Source: an uncultured Bacteroidota bacterium | GTDB taxonomy: Bacteria; Bacteroidota; Bacteroidia; Flavobacteriales; Flavobacteriaceae | Direction: 5' to 3' | Assembly: GCA_902631125.1 (NCBI GenBank) | Contig: CACOXF010000007.1 | Coordinates: 1 to 42,813, forward strand | Length of the DNA stretch: 42,813 nucleotides | Shown: positions 25,262 to 34,658 of the stretch, one piece after another | Numbering within the stretch: the first letter of the stretch is position 1 | How the letters are laid out: the number at the start of each line of letters is the position of its first letter | Position numbers and translations under genes: made by a program | Notes under the pieces: generated by a model | Database searches by the model: none | What the model saw: only the letters and a program-made list of their open reading frames with translations | What the model was told of the DNA's origin: nothing

Positions 25262-26758
25262 ATGAATCCATACAATTTTTCCACAATTTTTAACATGCTG
25301 GGCCTGTTGCTCTTGTTCAATGCAACTGCTATGTTTGTTTGTACATTATTGAGTGTTTATTTGGATGATGGCGCTACTGAAGGACTTCTTTTTTCAGCCC
25401 TAATCACGATTGGAATTGGGTTGCTTTTACTACTCATTACTAGAAACCGAAAGCGTGAAATAAAGATGCGAGATGGTTATTTAACAGTAGTGATGGGCTG
25501 GCTAAGCATGGTGATATTTGGGACTTTACCCTATCTGTTGACCCAATCGTTGACTAGCCATTCAGATGCTTTATTTGAAACGATGTCGGGCTTTACTGCT
25601 ACTGGTGCTACAATCGTTCAAGACATAGAAGCACTGCCAAAAAGTATTATTTTATGGCGCTCACTCACGCACTGGCTAGGTGGTATGGGAATCATTGTAT
25701 TGGCTGTGGCTATTTTACCCCTTTTGGGTATTGGTGGTGTTCAGTTGTTCTCAGCAGAAGCAACAGCAGTTGGTGGAGACAAATTGCACCCACGAATCAG
25801 CTACACTGCAAAAAGACTTTGGTATATCTACGTGGGCTTTACAGCCATGGAAGCCTTGATGTTAGCCTTGGCAGGCATGTCTGTTTTTGATGCCATAAAT
25901 CATTCGATGAGTACGATGGCATCTGGTGGGTTTTCAACTAAAAACGAAAGCCTAGCCTACTGGAACAACAGTCCGATTATCCAGTATACAGTAACATTAT
26001 TTATGTTTTTGGCGGGAACAAATTTTGTCCTTATCTATTTTGGATTAAAAGGGAAATTAGAACGAATTTGGCAAGACAATGAGTTTCGTTGGTATGTCGG
26101 ATTTGTCACTCTTTTTACACTGATCACATTTATTGGAATTTACACCAACGTCAATCTTGGATCGACTTCAGTTGATCACCCACAAATTTTTGGAGTGTTT
26201 GAAAGTAGTTTCCGGCATGCCTTGTTTCAGGTCGTTGCAATTATCACCACTACTGGTTTTGTAACTGCTGATTTTGCTGGTTGGACCCCCTTTCTTACCA
26301 TGCTTTTCTTTGGTCTTTTCTTTTTGGGAGGTTCATCAGGTTCAACTTCGGGGGGTGTTAAGGTCATTCGTCATTTGGTTATGATTAAAAATGCATTACT
26401 CGAATTTAGAAGAGCATTGCACCCAAACGCAATTGTTTCACTACACCTTAACCATGTCACCATTCAACAAAGTTTGGTCTATCGAATTCTTGGATTTTTT
26501 ATACTTTACATGCTGCTCTTTATTCTTGGCGCTTTTGTGTTGAGCTTGTTTGGCCTAGATTTCTTATCGTCTATTGGTGCTTCTGCAGCAAGTCTTGGAA
26601 ATGTAGGGCCTAGCTTTGGAGATTTTGGCCCAGTTTCGACTTATACTACCATGTCAGCTGGAGGTAAAATCTGGTGTTCTTTTTTGATGCTCGTTGGGCG
26701 TCTTGAACTATTTACAGCTCTAATTTTATTCACACCATATTTTTGGAGAGACCACTAG
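25262..26758 (+). CDS. trkH: Trk potassium transporter membrane subunit TrkH
   Basis: The protein of 498 residues is hydrophobic with four repeated M1-P-M2 pore units. Selectivity filter segments are visible: MSGFTATGATIVQ, MSTMASGGFSTKN, ITTTGFVTADFAGW and ASLGNVGPSFGDFG, each with the central glycine. GGSSGSTSGGVKVIRH is the conserved loop of the third unit that precedes the last pore. It carries K+ across the inner membrane driven by the membrane potential or ion gradients. It forms a pair with trkA, and its 3' end overlaps the convergent aminotransferase gene by 4 bases. Confidence 0.95.
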   Translation: MNPYNFSTIFNMLGLLLLFNATAMFVCTLLSVYLDDGATEGLLFSALITIGIGLLLLLITRNRKREIKMRDGYLTVVMGWLSMVIFGTLPYLLTQSLTSHSDALFETMSGFTATGATIVQDIEALPKSIILWRSLTHWLGGMGIIVLAVAILPLLGIGGVQLFSAEATAVGGDKLHPRISYTAKRLWYIYVGFTAMEALMLALAGMSVFDAINHSMSTMASGGFSTKNESLAYWNNSPIIQYTVTLFMFLAGTNFVLIYFGLKGKLERIWQDNEFRWYVGFVTLFTLITFIGIYTNVNLGSTSVDHPQIFGVFESSFRHALFQVVAIITTTGFVTADFAGWTPFLTMLFFGLFFLGGSSGSTSGGVKVIRHLVMIKNALLEFRRALHPNAIVSLHLNHVTIQQSLVYRILGFFILYMLLFILGAFVLSLFGLDFLSSIGASAASLGNVGPSFGDFGPVSTYTTMSAGGKIWCSFLMLVGRLELFTALILFTPYFWRDH

Positions 26759-27942
26759 GTCAATGCCTGCTGGATTCGTTCTACCGCCTCCTCAATGTTC
26801 TTCAGCGAAGCAGCATAAGAAATTCGGATGTTGTTTGGGCATCCAAAGGCCTCACCTGTAACAGTAGCAACGTGTGCATTTTCTAGCAAATAGAGTGCAA
26901 AATCTGATGCATTTTCTATCCTTTTACCGTTGATTGTTTTTCCAAAATAATGAGAGATATCAGGAAATACATAAAAAGCACCTTTGGGCTGATTGAGCAC
27001 AAAGCCTTCTATGTTGCTAAGCAATTCGAGAATTCTTTCACGGCGAGTTGCAAACTCATCAACCATATACTGAATGTAAGCAACAGGCGCATCTAAAGCA
27101 GCGATCGTTGCACGTTGGGCAATACAATTGGCACCACTCGTAATTTGACCTTGCATTTTTGTACATGCATTTGCAATCCACTTAGGTGCACCCAAGTACC
27201 CAATTCGCCAGCCAGTCATGGCAAAGGCCTTAGCAACTCCATTGACTGTCAAAGTGCGATTGTACATAGTAGGGATTTGTGCAAAACTAAAATGAGCAAC
27301 ACCATAGTTAATGTGTTCATAGATTTCATCTGAAAGAATATAGATGTCTGGATACTTTTCCAAAACAGCTGCCAAAGCACGATATTCAGCTTCTGTATAA
27401 ACCGATCCACTTGGGTTGTTTGGGGAGTTAATGACAACCATTTTTGTTTTTGGCGTGATTGATTTTTCAAGCTGTTCGGGTGTGATTTTAAAATCTGTTT
27501 TGATGTCAGAATAAATTTCAATTGGGTTTCCTTCAGCCAGCAAAACAATGGCAGAGTAACTCACCCAGTAGGGTGCAACCAACAGCACATCGTCTCCTGG
27601 ATCTACCAATACTTGAATGGCGTTTGCAATGGACTGTTTTGCGCCTGTTGAAACCACGACTTGGCTTGGAGAATAATCCAACTGATTGTCTCTTTTAAAC
27701 TTTCGACAAATGGCCTCTTTCAACGCCAGATACCCATCGACTGGGGTGTATGAATTATAGTTGTCTTTGACAGCTTGAATCGCTGCCTGTTTGATGAAAT
27801 CAGGGGTATTAAAATCAGGCTCTCCGAGGCTGAGTCCAATGACATTAATACCTTGATTTTTTAAATCTCTTGCCTTAGCAGCCATGGCCAATGTTGCCGA
27901 AGCCGGTAAATTCTGTATGCGAATGGATAATGTTTCCTTCAT
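26755..27942 (-). CDS. PLP-dependent aminotransferase (aspartate type, class I)
   Basis: The protein of 395 residues belongs to fold type I, subgroup I-gamma/Ib aminotransferases. Landmarks are GLSLGEPDFNTPDFIK, YTPVDGYLALKEAI, VVSTGAKQSIANAI, NSPNNPSGSVYTEAEY, ILSDEIYEHINY and the PLP lysine in NGVAKAFAMTGWRIGYLG. It most likely makes aspartate from oxaloacetate and glutamate, possibly with broader specificity. It begins 4 bases after the desaturase stop and so is probably read from the desaturase promoter, although no functional link is obvious. Confidence 0.9.
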   Translation of the reverse strand: MKETLSIRIQNLPASATLAMAAKARDLKNQGINVIGLSLGEPDFNTPDFIKQAAIQAVKDNYNSYTPVDGYLALKEAICRKFKRDNQLDYSPSQVVVSTGAKQSIANAIQVLVDPGDDVLLVAPYWVSYSAIVLLAEGNPIEIYSDIKTDFKITPEQLEKSITPKTKMVVINSPNNPSGSVYTEAEYRALAAVLEKYPDIYILSDEIYEHINYGVAHFSFAQIPTMYNRTLTVNGVAKAFAMTGWRIGYLGAPKWIANACTKMQGQITSGANCIAQRATIAALDAPVAYIQYMVDEFATRRERILELLSNIEGFVLNQPKGAFYVFPDISHYFGKTINGKRIENASDFALYLLENAHVATVTGEAFGCPNNIRISYAASLKNIEEAVERIQQALT

Positions 27943-27946
27943 CGTA

Positions 27947-29053
27947 CTATGCTGCTGGGCTTGGTTTTTTCGCCAGTGATTTTAATAGTTCATAATGGGA
28001 ATAAAAAGCAGCGCCAAAGGTTTTGAATTCGTTGTAGGGCAAGTCAAATTCGCGCGCTGTTTTTTTAACAATCTTTCCAATATTTTTATAATGAATATGG
28101 CTGATGTATGGGAAAATATGGTGCTCGATTTGGTGGTTTAATCCACCTGTAAACCAGTTGATAAATCTATTTTTTGGCGCAAAATTACCAGTGGTAAATA
28201 GCTGATGAATTGCCCAAGTGTTTTTCATTGAACCTGTAGTTGAGGGCAGTGGCATGACAGTGTTTGTTGTAATATGTGCCAATTGAAAAACCACACTGAG
28301 AATGATGCCAGCTGTGTAGTGCATCACAACGAAACCTATTAAGATTTTCCACCAATCAAGATCAATTACCAACATAGGCAATACAATCCACAATGCTACA
28401 TAAAAAGTCTTTGACAACAAAAGTACTAGCCATTCTCTTGTTGGGCTTGTTTTTTTCTTGTAGGATAGATTCGATTTTAGATATCTCTTGAGCTGAATAA
28501 AATCAGTTGTAATGACCCATCGCAGCGTCATTAATCCATATAATATTATAAAATAAAGATGTTGGAAACGATGAATAGCATGCCACTTTGCATGCTTGGA
28601 AAATCGCATAACAGTACCTGCTTCGAGGTCTTCATCATGCCCATGGATGTTTGTAAAACTGTGATGAAGCAGATTGTGTTGCACTTTCCAATTGAAGACA
28701 TTTCCAGCTAAAATATAAATCGCTCCACCCATGATTTTATTGACCCAACCATAGCGAGAGTACGAACCATGATTCCCCTCATGCATAACATTCATCCCTA
28801 TGCCCGCCATACCAAAACCAAGGAGAACACAAAGTCCAAGTTTAATCAATTGATTGAAGTCTAGCGATAAAAGTAAAACATATGGCGTGACAAAAAGCGT
28901 TACTAAAATAACTGTCTTCAGATGAAGCTTCCAATTTCCTGTTTTTCTGAGATTGTTGTCTTTGAAATAAGCGTTGACACGTTTGTTGAGAGTTGAAAAA
29001 AATTCTTTTTTGTCTTTTCTTGAAAACCGAATGCTACCTTTGGTAATCATCAT
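27947..29053 (-). CDS. Membrane fatty acid desaturase (acyl-CoA type)
   Basis: The protein of 368 residues has hydrophobic helices and the three histidine boxes of membrane di-iron desaturases: HEGNH at 91-95, HNLLHH at 126-131 and QIEHH at 308-312. The Q in the third box is typical of front-end (delta-5/delta-6) and related desaturases, but the cytochrome b5 domain of eukaryotic front-end enzymes is absent. It should introduce a cis double bond into membrane fatty acids, useful for cold adaptation. I chose ATG at 29053 (MMITKG), since a -7 element at 29080-29073 lies between it and the upstream ATG at 29104. The ATG at 29050 is equally possible. An aminotransferase gene follows. Confidence 0.92.
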   Translation of the reverse strand: MMITKGSIRFSRKDKKEFFSTLNKRVNAYFKDNNLRKTGNWKLHLKTVILVTLFVTPYVLLLSLDFNQLIKLGLCVLLGFGMAGIGMNVMHEGNHGSYSRYGWVNKIMGGAIYILAGNVFNWKVQHNLLHHSFTNIHGHDEDLEAGTVMRFSKHAKWHAIHRFQHLYFIILYGLMTLRWVITTDFIQLKRYLKSNLSYKKKTSPTREWLVLLLSKTFYVALWIVLPMLVIDLDWWKILIGFVVMHYTAGIILSVVFQLAHITTNTVMPLPSTTGSMKNTWAIHQLFTTGNFAPKNRFINWFTGGLNHQIEHHIFPYISHIHYKNIGKIVKKTAREFDLPYNEFKTFGAAFYSHYELLKSLAKKPSPAA

Positions 29054-29072
29054 AAAATTTAAATTATGTAAA

Positions 29073-29080
29073 CAAAAGTA
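29073..29080 (-). promoter_or_regulatory. Candidate -7 element for the desaturase gene (TACTTTTG)
   Basis: This matches TAnnTTTG on the minus strand, 19 bases before the chosen ATG. The same octamer occurs on the plus strand at 29120-29127 for rsmG, so the 93-base gap carries two divergent promoters. Confidence 0.5.
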
Positions 29081-29119
29081 GTGATTCTGTTGGTTAGTCA
29101 TCATTGTTTTTTTCTTTTT

Positions 29120-29127
29120 TACTTTTG
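29120..29127 (+). promoter_or_regulatory. Candidate -7 element for rsmG (TACTTTTG)
   Basis: This matches TAnnTTTG, about 19 bases before the rsmG start (GTG or ATG region at 29147). The -33 box is weak. Confidence 0.45.
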
Positions 29128-29146
29128 TCTCTTGAGTTATTGATTC

Positions 29147-29764
29147 GTGAAAAAACTACTGACTTACTTTCCCAATCTCACTGATTTGCAACAACAACAG
29201 TTACAAAAGCTACAAGGCTTGTATGCATACTGGAATCGCAAAATCAATGTGATTTCTCGCAAAGACATCGATGCGCTTTATGAACGTCATGTGTTGCATG
29301 CATTGGGTATTGCCAAAGTAATATCTTTTAGCCCTAATGCCAATGTTCTTGATGTTGGGACAGGTGGTGGCTTTCCAGGTGTCCCCCTTGCCATTCTTTT
29401 TCCCGAAACAAATTTTTATCTCATTGATTCGATTCAAAAAAAAATCAGGGTGGTAGAGGCGATTGCTCAAGTAATTGATCTCAAAAATCTAAAAGCGAGT
29501 CATCTGCGTGCTGAGCAGGTTGAAGGTCAATTTGATTTTGTGGTTTCTCGTGCAGTGACCCAAATGCCACGCATTGTGGGGTGGGTGAAAAACACAATAA
29601 GCACTACGCATCAGCACGAATTGGCCAATGGAATTCTCGCTTTAAAAGGAGGTGACTTGACAGCAGAACTTCATGACTATCCCCATGCGAAAGTCTACCA
29701 GCTTGATCGCTATTTTCACGAACAGTTTTTTGCTACAAAAGCTGTGGTACACTTGCCACTTTAG
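29147..29764 (+). CDS. rsmG: 16S rRNA (guanine-N7) methyltransferase RsmG (GidB)
   Basis: The protein of 205 residues has family signatures NRKINVISRKDIDALYERH, the SAM motif NVLDVGTGGGFPGVPLAI, FYLIDSIQKKIRVVEAI and FVVSRAVTQMP. It adds the 7-methyl group to G527 of 16S rRNA (E. coli numbering) in the decoding site region. The first codon is GTG (gtgaaaaaa). The 3' end overlaps pruA by 4 bases, tail to tail. Confidence 0.95.
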   Translation: MKKLLTYFPNLTDLQQQQLQKLQGLYAYWNRKINVISRKDIDALYERHVLHALGIAKVISFSPNANVLDVGTGGGFPGVPLAILFPETNFYLIDSIQKKIRVVEAIAQVIDLKNLKASHLRAEQVEGQFDFVVSRAVTQMPRIVGWVKNTISTTHQHELANGILALKGGDLTAELHDYPHAKVYQLDRYFHEQFFATKAVVHLPL

Positions 29765-31386
29765 CCCATGTGTGGGTAGCGATAGTCTTTTGCTGGCACC
29801 ATGGTTTCTTTAATGAGTCTGGGCGACACCCAACGCAAAAGGTTTTGCATCGAGCCAGCCTTGTCGTTCGTTCCTGAAGCTCTCGCACCTCCAAAGGGTT
29901 GTTGTCCGACAACAGCACCACTTGGCTTGTCATTGATATAAAAGTTTCCAGCAGCGTTGACAAGCTTAACACTCGCATCTTCTATCACTTGACGATCCTG
30001 TGCAATTACAGCTCCAGTTAGTCCATAAACAGATGTGTTGTCGACCAAATCAATAGTTTCTTCCCACTGCTCATCATTATAAACATATATGGTCACTATA
30101 GGGCCAAATAGCTCTGTTTCCATAGTATTGTATTTTGGGTTTGTAGTCAGCAACACTGTAGGGTATACAAAATAACCCTTGGACTTGTCATAGGTTCCAC
30201 CGACAAGGACTTCAACATCCTTGTCCTTTTTGGCTACATCGATATAGCTTGCAAGTTTATCAAACGAGGCCTCATGGATGACAGCTGTAATAAAGTGACT
30301 CATGTCTTCGGGAGATCCCATTGTAAAGGATTTGACATTTGCGACAACTTTGGCAATGATTTTTTGGGCAATGGATTTTGGCAAATAAATTCGAGATGCT
30401 GCCGAACACTTTTGCCCTTGATATTCAAAAGCACCACGAGTAATCGCAGTGGTGACAACATCAATATCTGCAGAATGATGAGCCAAGATAAAGTCCTTTC
30501 CGCCTGTTTCTCCAACGATACGAGGATAGGTTTTGTAGTTTTTTATATTGCTTCCAATTTTTTGCCACAAGTCTTGAAAAACAAAAGTTGAACCTGTAAA
30601 ATGTAGACCAGCAAAAGAGCGGTGTTGTAAAACGATATTAGTTATCATTTCAGGGTCACCAGAAACGAGTGTAATCACACCGTCAGGGAGCCCTGCTTCT
30701 TTGAAAATATCCATCAAAATCTTTGCAGTATACATTTGATGATCGCTGGGTTTCCATACGACCACATTCCCCATCATCGCCATACATGAAGTGAGGTTAC
30801 AAGCGATGGCAGTAAAGTTAAATGGAGTTACAGCATAGGTAAACCCCTCAAGAGGGCGGTGTTCAATTCGATTAAACACACCATTTCCAGGGGCAGGTTG
30901 TTGCTGATAAATTTGAGATGCAAAGGCTGCATTGAATTTGAGAAAATCCACAGATTCACAAGTTGCGTCTATTTCTGCTTGAAAGATATTTTTTGATTGG
31001 CCAATCATAGTGCCAGCATTAATGATGGCACGATAGGGCCCTGCAATCAAGTCAGCTGCTTTGATAAAAATCGAAACACGATGTTCCCATGACATCGCCG
31101 CCCACTTGTTTTTTGCTTTGAGGGAATTGTCAATCGCACGCTTGACATGTGCTGGCCGGGCAACGCTGTAGGTACCTACTATATGTTGATGATCATGTGG
31201 AGGTCGAATGGGTCGGGTCTCTTTTGTAAACACCTCTTCGTCTCCTAAATATAATGGGACTGCAATTTTGGATTGAAACATATTTTTGTATGCTTCTTCA
31301 ACTTTTTTTCTCTCAGGAGATCCAGGTCTATATTCGTAAGTAACTTCGTTGAAGGGGGTGTCAACTGTAAAAAATCCGTACGGCAT
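29761..31386 (-). CDS. pruA: L-glutamate gamma-semialdehyde dehydrogenase
   Basis: The protein of 541 residues is a single-domain delta-1-pyrroline-5-carboxylate dehydrogenase of the type found in Bacteroidota and eukaryotes, without a fused proline dehydrogenase. Landmarks are TPFNFTAIACNL, VVVWKPSDHQM, the glutamate E293 in VGETGGKDF and the catalytic cysteine C327 in EYQGQKCSAASRIY. It oxidises glutamate semialdehyde to glutamate with NAD+, the second step of proline breakdown. A promoter with both boxes lies upstream. No proline dehydrogenase gene is in this window. Confidence 0.96.
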   Translation of the reverse strand: MPYGFFTVDTPFNEVTYEYRPGSPERKKVEEAYKNMFQSKIAVPLYLGDEEVFTKETRPIRPPHDHQHIVGTYSVARPAHVKRAIDNSLKAKNKWAAMSWEHRVSIFIKAADLIAGPYRAIINAGTMIGQSKNIFQAEIDATCESVDFLKFNAAFASQIYQQQPAPGNGVFNRIEHRPLEGFTYAVTPFNFTAIACNLTSCMAMMGNVVVWKPSDHQMYTAKILMDIFKEAGLPDGVITLVSGDPEMITNIVLQHRSFAGLHFTGSTFVFQDLWQKIGSNIKNYKTYPRIVGETGGKDFILAHHSADIDVVTTAITRGAFEYQGQKCSAASRIYLPKSIAQKIIAKVVANVKSFTMGSPEDMSHFITAVIHEASFDKLASYIDVAKKDKDVEVLVGGTYDKSKGYFVYPTVLLTTNPKYNTMETELFGPIVTIYVYNDEQWEETIDLVDNTSVYGLTGAVIAQDRQVIEDASVKLVNAAGNFYINDKPSGAVVGQQPFGGARASGTNDKAGSMQNLLRWVSPRLIKETMVPAKDYRYPHMG

Positions 31387-31412
31387 GATTTGTTTTTTGT
31401 TTGGTTATCTAA

Positions 31413-31443
31413 CAAATCTATGGAAAAGTGTTAAATAAATCAA
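31413..31443 (-). promoter_or_regulatory. pruA promoter (TTG - 20 bases - TAGATTTG)
   Basis: On the minus strand TTG (31443-31441) precedes TAGATTTG (31420-31413) by 20 bases. The -7 part is a full consensus match and the spacing is within the range seen in Bacteroidota. The leader to the ATG at 31386 would be about 22 bases. Confidence 0.55.
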
Positions 31444-31826
31444 TTTAAAGCAAAGGCAGGACTTAATTTAAATTTGGGGATATAGGCTTTAAATTTTTTT
31501 GCAGTTGCAAGATTGATAAAATTATAATGTCCTATCATAGCGCCTATAGATGATGAAATCAAACTTCCAGATTTGTAGCTGAAAGTTTTACCAGGGTAGA
31601 TGACTGGTTTTTTGCCCACAACTCCTTCGCCATCAATAATGCTTTGAGGCCTTAAGGAATCGATAATGATCCAGTGTCGTGATTGCAATTGAACTGCATC
31701 TTTTCCCTGATTTTCAATGGTGATCTGATATGCATAGGAGTAGTTAAGATTATAATTTTTGAAGCATGTTCCCTCAAAAAAAACTTTGACAGAAACGCTG
31801 ATTCCGCTTGTGAGTAATTGCAACAT
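31440..31826 (-). CDS. apaG: ApaG domain protein
   Basis: The protein of 128 residues is a full ApaG fold: GISVSVKVFFEGTCF at the start, YAYQITIENQGKDAVQLQSRHWIIID, then VVGKKPVIYPGKTFSYKSGS and the glycine-free end of the beta sandwich. ApaG was linked to cobalt and magnesium sensitivity in enterobacteria, but its biochemical role is unsettled. The stop codon lies next to the -33 box of pruA. The plug gene ends 33 bases upstream, so they may be co-transcribed. Confidence 0.92.
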   Translation of the reverse strand: MLQLLTSGISVSVKVFFEGTCFKNYNLNYSYAYQITIENQGKDAVQLQSRHWIIIDSLRPQSIIDGEGVVGKKPVIYPGKTFSYKSGSLISSSIGAMIGHYNFINLATAKKFKAYIPKFKLSPAFALN

Positions 31827-31859
31827 AAATTAAAAGTACAAAACTTTTTATAGTGAGTA

Positions 31860-33101
31860 TTAATTTCGAATTTGATTTGAGTTTCCAAAGCCAACGCCAA
31901 TCAAACGATCGTAGCGTTGACCAAAGGGTCTGAAATAAACCAATGCATAATAATCGTTTTCAGTCTCCCAGTGACTCCCACCAACACCATTTTCAAGTAA
32001 TTGACTTACTGCATCAATTGCGACATACTTGTAATTATACACTCCTTGTTTCATTCGAATTATCGCTTGATGGGTGTTGGTTGTGGGCTCATATTGCAAC
32101 TTGTAATACGACTGTGGTTGGTTCTGATTAAATCGACCAGTCACATAAAAATCATAGTTTGTTTCGGCTGTTTGTAAGCTAAATGTCACCTCAGTATAAT
32201 CAGCATCTGTGTTTGGATTAATTCCCTCTGTGGTTTGAATTACAAAATTCCCATTGATGTCGGGAGCATAAGTATATATATTTCCATTGCGCACATGATC
32301 AGGATATAAGATGCTTTGATATAGTTTGTTTCGTCGAATTTGAACAACATTTCCTCCAGTTGAGCGAATATCTTTTGTATCAAAAAACAAGTATTCGTTG
32401 CCTCCTTCAAAAATCAAATCATTGCTATATTCATACTGCAATGTTTGGTTCATGACGTAATCAAATTTTGAAATTTTTCTGGCCGTTGACCACAGAAAAT
32501 TTTGAAGGGCCCAAACCTTTATTTCTTGTTCTGGCTGACGAGCATTGATGTTATTCGTTTGAACCCCTATTTCAATTCGCTGCTGACTATCAATACCATC
32601 CAAGTTACGCAATCGAAATACACCTAGTTGCACATTTGCTGGTTGTTCATAGACAACAAATCGAGTCGTGAAGACAAGATTTTGATTTGCATCAAAAACA
32701 CTCAAAAGGTAGTTTCCGCTGGTGGTGATTTCTACGTCTCTGTTTGGAATTGTTAGTGAGTAGTGCGTGTAACTTTGCAAAGTGGCTGATGAGTTACTCA
32801 TGTTTTGAATACGCACATCGTCAAAGCCATTGAGGTACTCCGATTTAAACAATACCGAAGCTGTCCAATCTGCATTTGCATGTTGAATTGTGTAATAATA
32901 GTAAGACTCGTCGCCATTAAGATCATCAAAATATAAAGTGAATTCCTTGCCAAGTGCCACCATTGGGATATTGTCCATTTCGTTTTGCGCTTGAAAAAGT
33001 ATTGTGGAGATGTGATTTGGGGGTAATTTTTCATTTAAAATTTGCCCTATCATCATTGCAGGAAAAACAAACGCAAAAAAAATTTGTTTAACGTTTTTCA
33101 A
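31860..33101 (-). CDS. Type IX secretion plug protein (DUF5103)
   Basis: The protein of about 413 residues matches DUF5103: NPF-like strand-rich sandwich with IPMVALGKEFTLYFDDLNGD, YYYTIQHANADWT, SEYLNGFDD, YTHYSLTIPN, SGNYLLSVFD, YVTGRFNQNQPQSYYKL and the end FRPFGQRYDRLIGVGFGN. In the flavobacterial type IX system the plug protein closes the periplasmic side of the SprA translocon. I chose TTG at 33101: it gives a good signal peptide (KNVKQIFFAFVFPAMMIGQ) and a -7 element sits 24 bases upstream. An ATG at 33173 would add a second hydrophobic stretch and lie before that promoter. Identification rests on family recall; no secretion assay follows from the sequence. Confidence 0.85.
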   Translation of the reverse strand: MKNVKQIFFAFVFPAMMIGQILNEKLPPNHISTILFQAQNEMDNIPMVALGKEFTLYFDDLNGDESYYYYTIQHANADWTASVLFKSEYLNGFDDVRIQNMSNSSATLQSYTHYSLTIPNRDVEITTSGNYLLSVFDANQNLVFTTRFVVYEQPANVQLGVFRLRNLDGIDSQQRIEIGVQTNNINARQPEQEIKVWALQNFLWSTARKISKFDYVMNQTLQYEYSNDLIFEGGNEYLFFDTKDIRSTGGNVVQIRRNKLYQSILYPDHVRNGNIYTYAPDINGNFVIQTTEGINPNTDADYTEVTFSLQTAETNYDFYVTGRFNQNQPQSYYKLQYEPTTNTHQAIIRMKQGVYNYKYVAIDAVSQLLENGVGGSHWETENDYYALVYFRPFGQRYDRLIGVGFGNSNQIRN

Positions 33102-33124
33102 ATCAAAAAATTTAAATTTTATTC

Positions 33125-33132
33125 CAAATATA
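33125..33132 (-). promoter_or_regulatory. Candidate -7 element for the plug gene (TATATTTG)
   Basis: This matches TAnnTTTG on the minus strand. The expected transcript starts near 33119, downstream of the ATG at 33173, so it supports the TTG start at 33101. The -33 box is not clear. Confidence 0.45.
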
Positions 33133-33262
33133 CCGAAAATCAGAGATGAAATGAAAAAGTGAAAAAACAGCAAGAAAAATGAGCGTTAAACAAATTATTT
33201 GGAATTAATATAAATAATAATAAAAAGAAGTCAGAACCTTTTTTTAAGCGCTTTTTACTAAG

Positions 33263-33270
33263 TAAATTTG
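33263..33270 (+). promoter_or_regulatory. Candidate -7 element of the nqr operon (TAAATTTG)
   Basis: This is a full match to TAnnTTTG, 23 bases before the nqrA ATG. A T-run at 33239-33245 stands where the -33 TTTG would be expected. It is the only good candidate in the 190-base divergent gap between the plug gene and nqrA. Confidence 0.5.
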
Positions 33271-33293
33271 CGTACCAAAATAAGTTGTAAACC

Positions 33294-34646
33294 ATGTCTA
33301 TTGACATCAAGATCCGAAAAGGTCTTAACCTCAGTCTAAAGGGGGCTGCTTCCAACACGCTTAAGACTGTACCAATGTCAACCTGCTTTGCCATTAACCC
33401 CACAGATTTTCATGGTGTTTTTCCCAAACTAGTTTGTAAAGAGGGAGCGTATGTTCAGGTGGGGCAAACTTTGTTTTTTTCTAAATATCAAGACAGTGTA
33501 CAATTTGTATCTCCAGTCAGTGGAACAGTCAAAGAAATCAAAAGGGGCGCAAAGCGAAAAGTGTTAGAGATCGTTGTTGTTGCTGACAAAAAACAACAGT
33601 CGGTCAAGCACAAACTTCCAGCATTGGATAAGGTTGCACCCAATCAAGTTAAAGAATTTTTATTGGTTTCAGGAAACTGGCCCTTTATTAAACAAAGACC
33701 TTACGACATTGTTGCCAATCCAAATGTAACACCTAAGGCGATTTTTGTTAGTGCTTTTGCAACTGCTCCACTATCTGCTCAGTACGATGTGGTCTTGGAA
33801 GGGCAGCAAGATGCATTCCAGACAGGAATCGATATGTTATCTAAACTTTCACCAAATTTACATTTGAGTGTTGGAGCTGAGGAAAGCAGTCAGATAGCAC
33901 AGACCAAAAACTGTACGATTCATCGCGTAAAAGGGCCTCATCCAGCAGGGAATGTAGGTGTTCAGATTCATCACATTGACCCAATTAATTCTGGCGAAAC
34001 AGTGTGGGTCGTTGGCGCAGAAGATGTTGCTAACATCGGGAGATTTTTTCAAACGGGTGTTTTTGATGCCTCTCGGACCTTGGCTGTCGTAGGGCATCCT
34101 TTATCCACGCCCTGTTATTTCAAGACAAAAGTTGGTGCATCGCTCGCACCAATCCTCAAAGACGTGGGTGCCGAAAATCTTGCTAATTTACGTGTCATCA
34201 ATGGCGATGTTTTGACAGGTACTGCGACTTTATCGGCTGGTTATTTAGGGTACTATAACAATACAGTTTCTGTACTTCCAGAGGGTGATCGATATCGCAT
34301 GTTTGGTTGGTTGCCTTTTGCTGGACCTAACATACACAGCATATCAAATACATCGCTGTCTTGGTTGTTTCCCAAACGACAATATACCCCAGACACCAAT
34401 TTGAATGGTGAAGAACGTGCATTGGTAGTCACTGGAGAGATGGAGCGAGTGTTTCCAATGGACATATACCCCATGCAGTTGCTGAAAGCATGCATGGCAA
34501 ACGATATTGAAAAAATGGAGCAACTTGGTATATACGAAGTTGCTCCCGAAGATTTTGCATTGATTGACTATGCAAACTCTTCCAAAATTGAAGCACAAGC
34601 GATTATTCGTGATGCGTTGGATTTGATGTATAAAGAAGTTGGTTAA
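33294..34646 (+). CDS. nqrA: Na+-NQR subunit A
   Basis: The protein of 450 residues matches NqrA: IKIRKGLNLSLKGAA at the start, VCKEGAYVQVGQTLFF, SPVSGTVKEIKRGAKRKV, FVSAFATAPLSAQYD and a late HSISNTSLSWLFP. NqrA is the soluble cytoplasmic subunit of the Na+-translocating NADH:quinone reductase and lies near the quinone site. It is the first gene of the operon nqrABCDEF, with a promoter element just upstream. nqrB begins 12 bases after its stop. Confidence 0.97.
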   Translation: MSIDIKIRKGLNLSLKGAASNTLKTVPMSTCFAINPTDFHGVFPKLVCKEGAYVQVGQTLFFSKYQDSVQFVSPVSGTVKEIKRGAKRKVLEIVVVADKKQQSVKHKLPALDKVAPNQVKEFLLVSGNWPFIKQRPYDIVANPNVTPKAIFVSAFATAPLSAQYDVVLEGQQDAFQTGIDMLSKLSPNLHLSVGAEESSQIAQTKNCTIHRVKGPHPAGNVGVQIHHIDPINSGETVWVVGAEDVANIGRFFQTGVFDASRTLAVVGHPLSTPCYFKTKVGASLAPILKDVGAENLANLRVINGDVLTGTATLSAGYLGYYNNTVSVLPEGDRYRMFGWLPFAGPNIHSISNTSLSWLFPKRQYTPDTNLNGEERALVVTGEMERVFPMDIYPMQLLKACMANDIEKMEQLGIYEVAPEDFALIDYANSSKIEAQAIIRDALDLMYKEVG

Positions 34647-34658
34647 CCGAAAGTTAAA

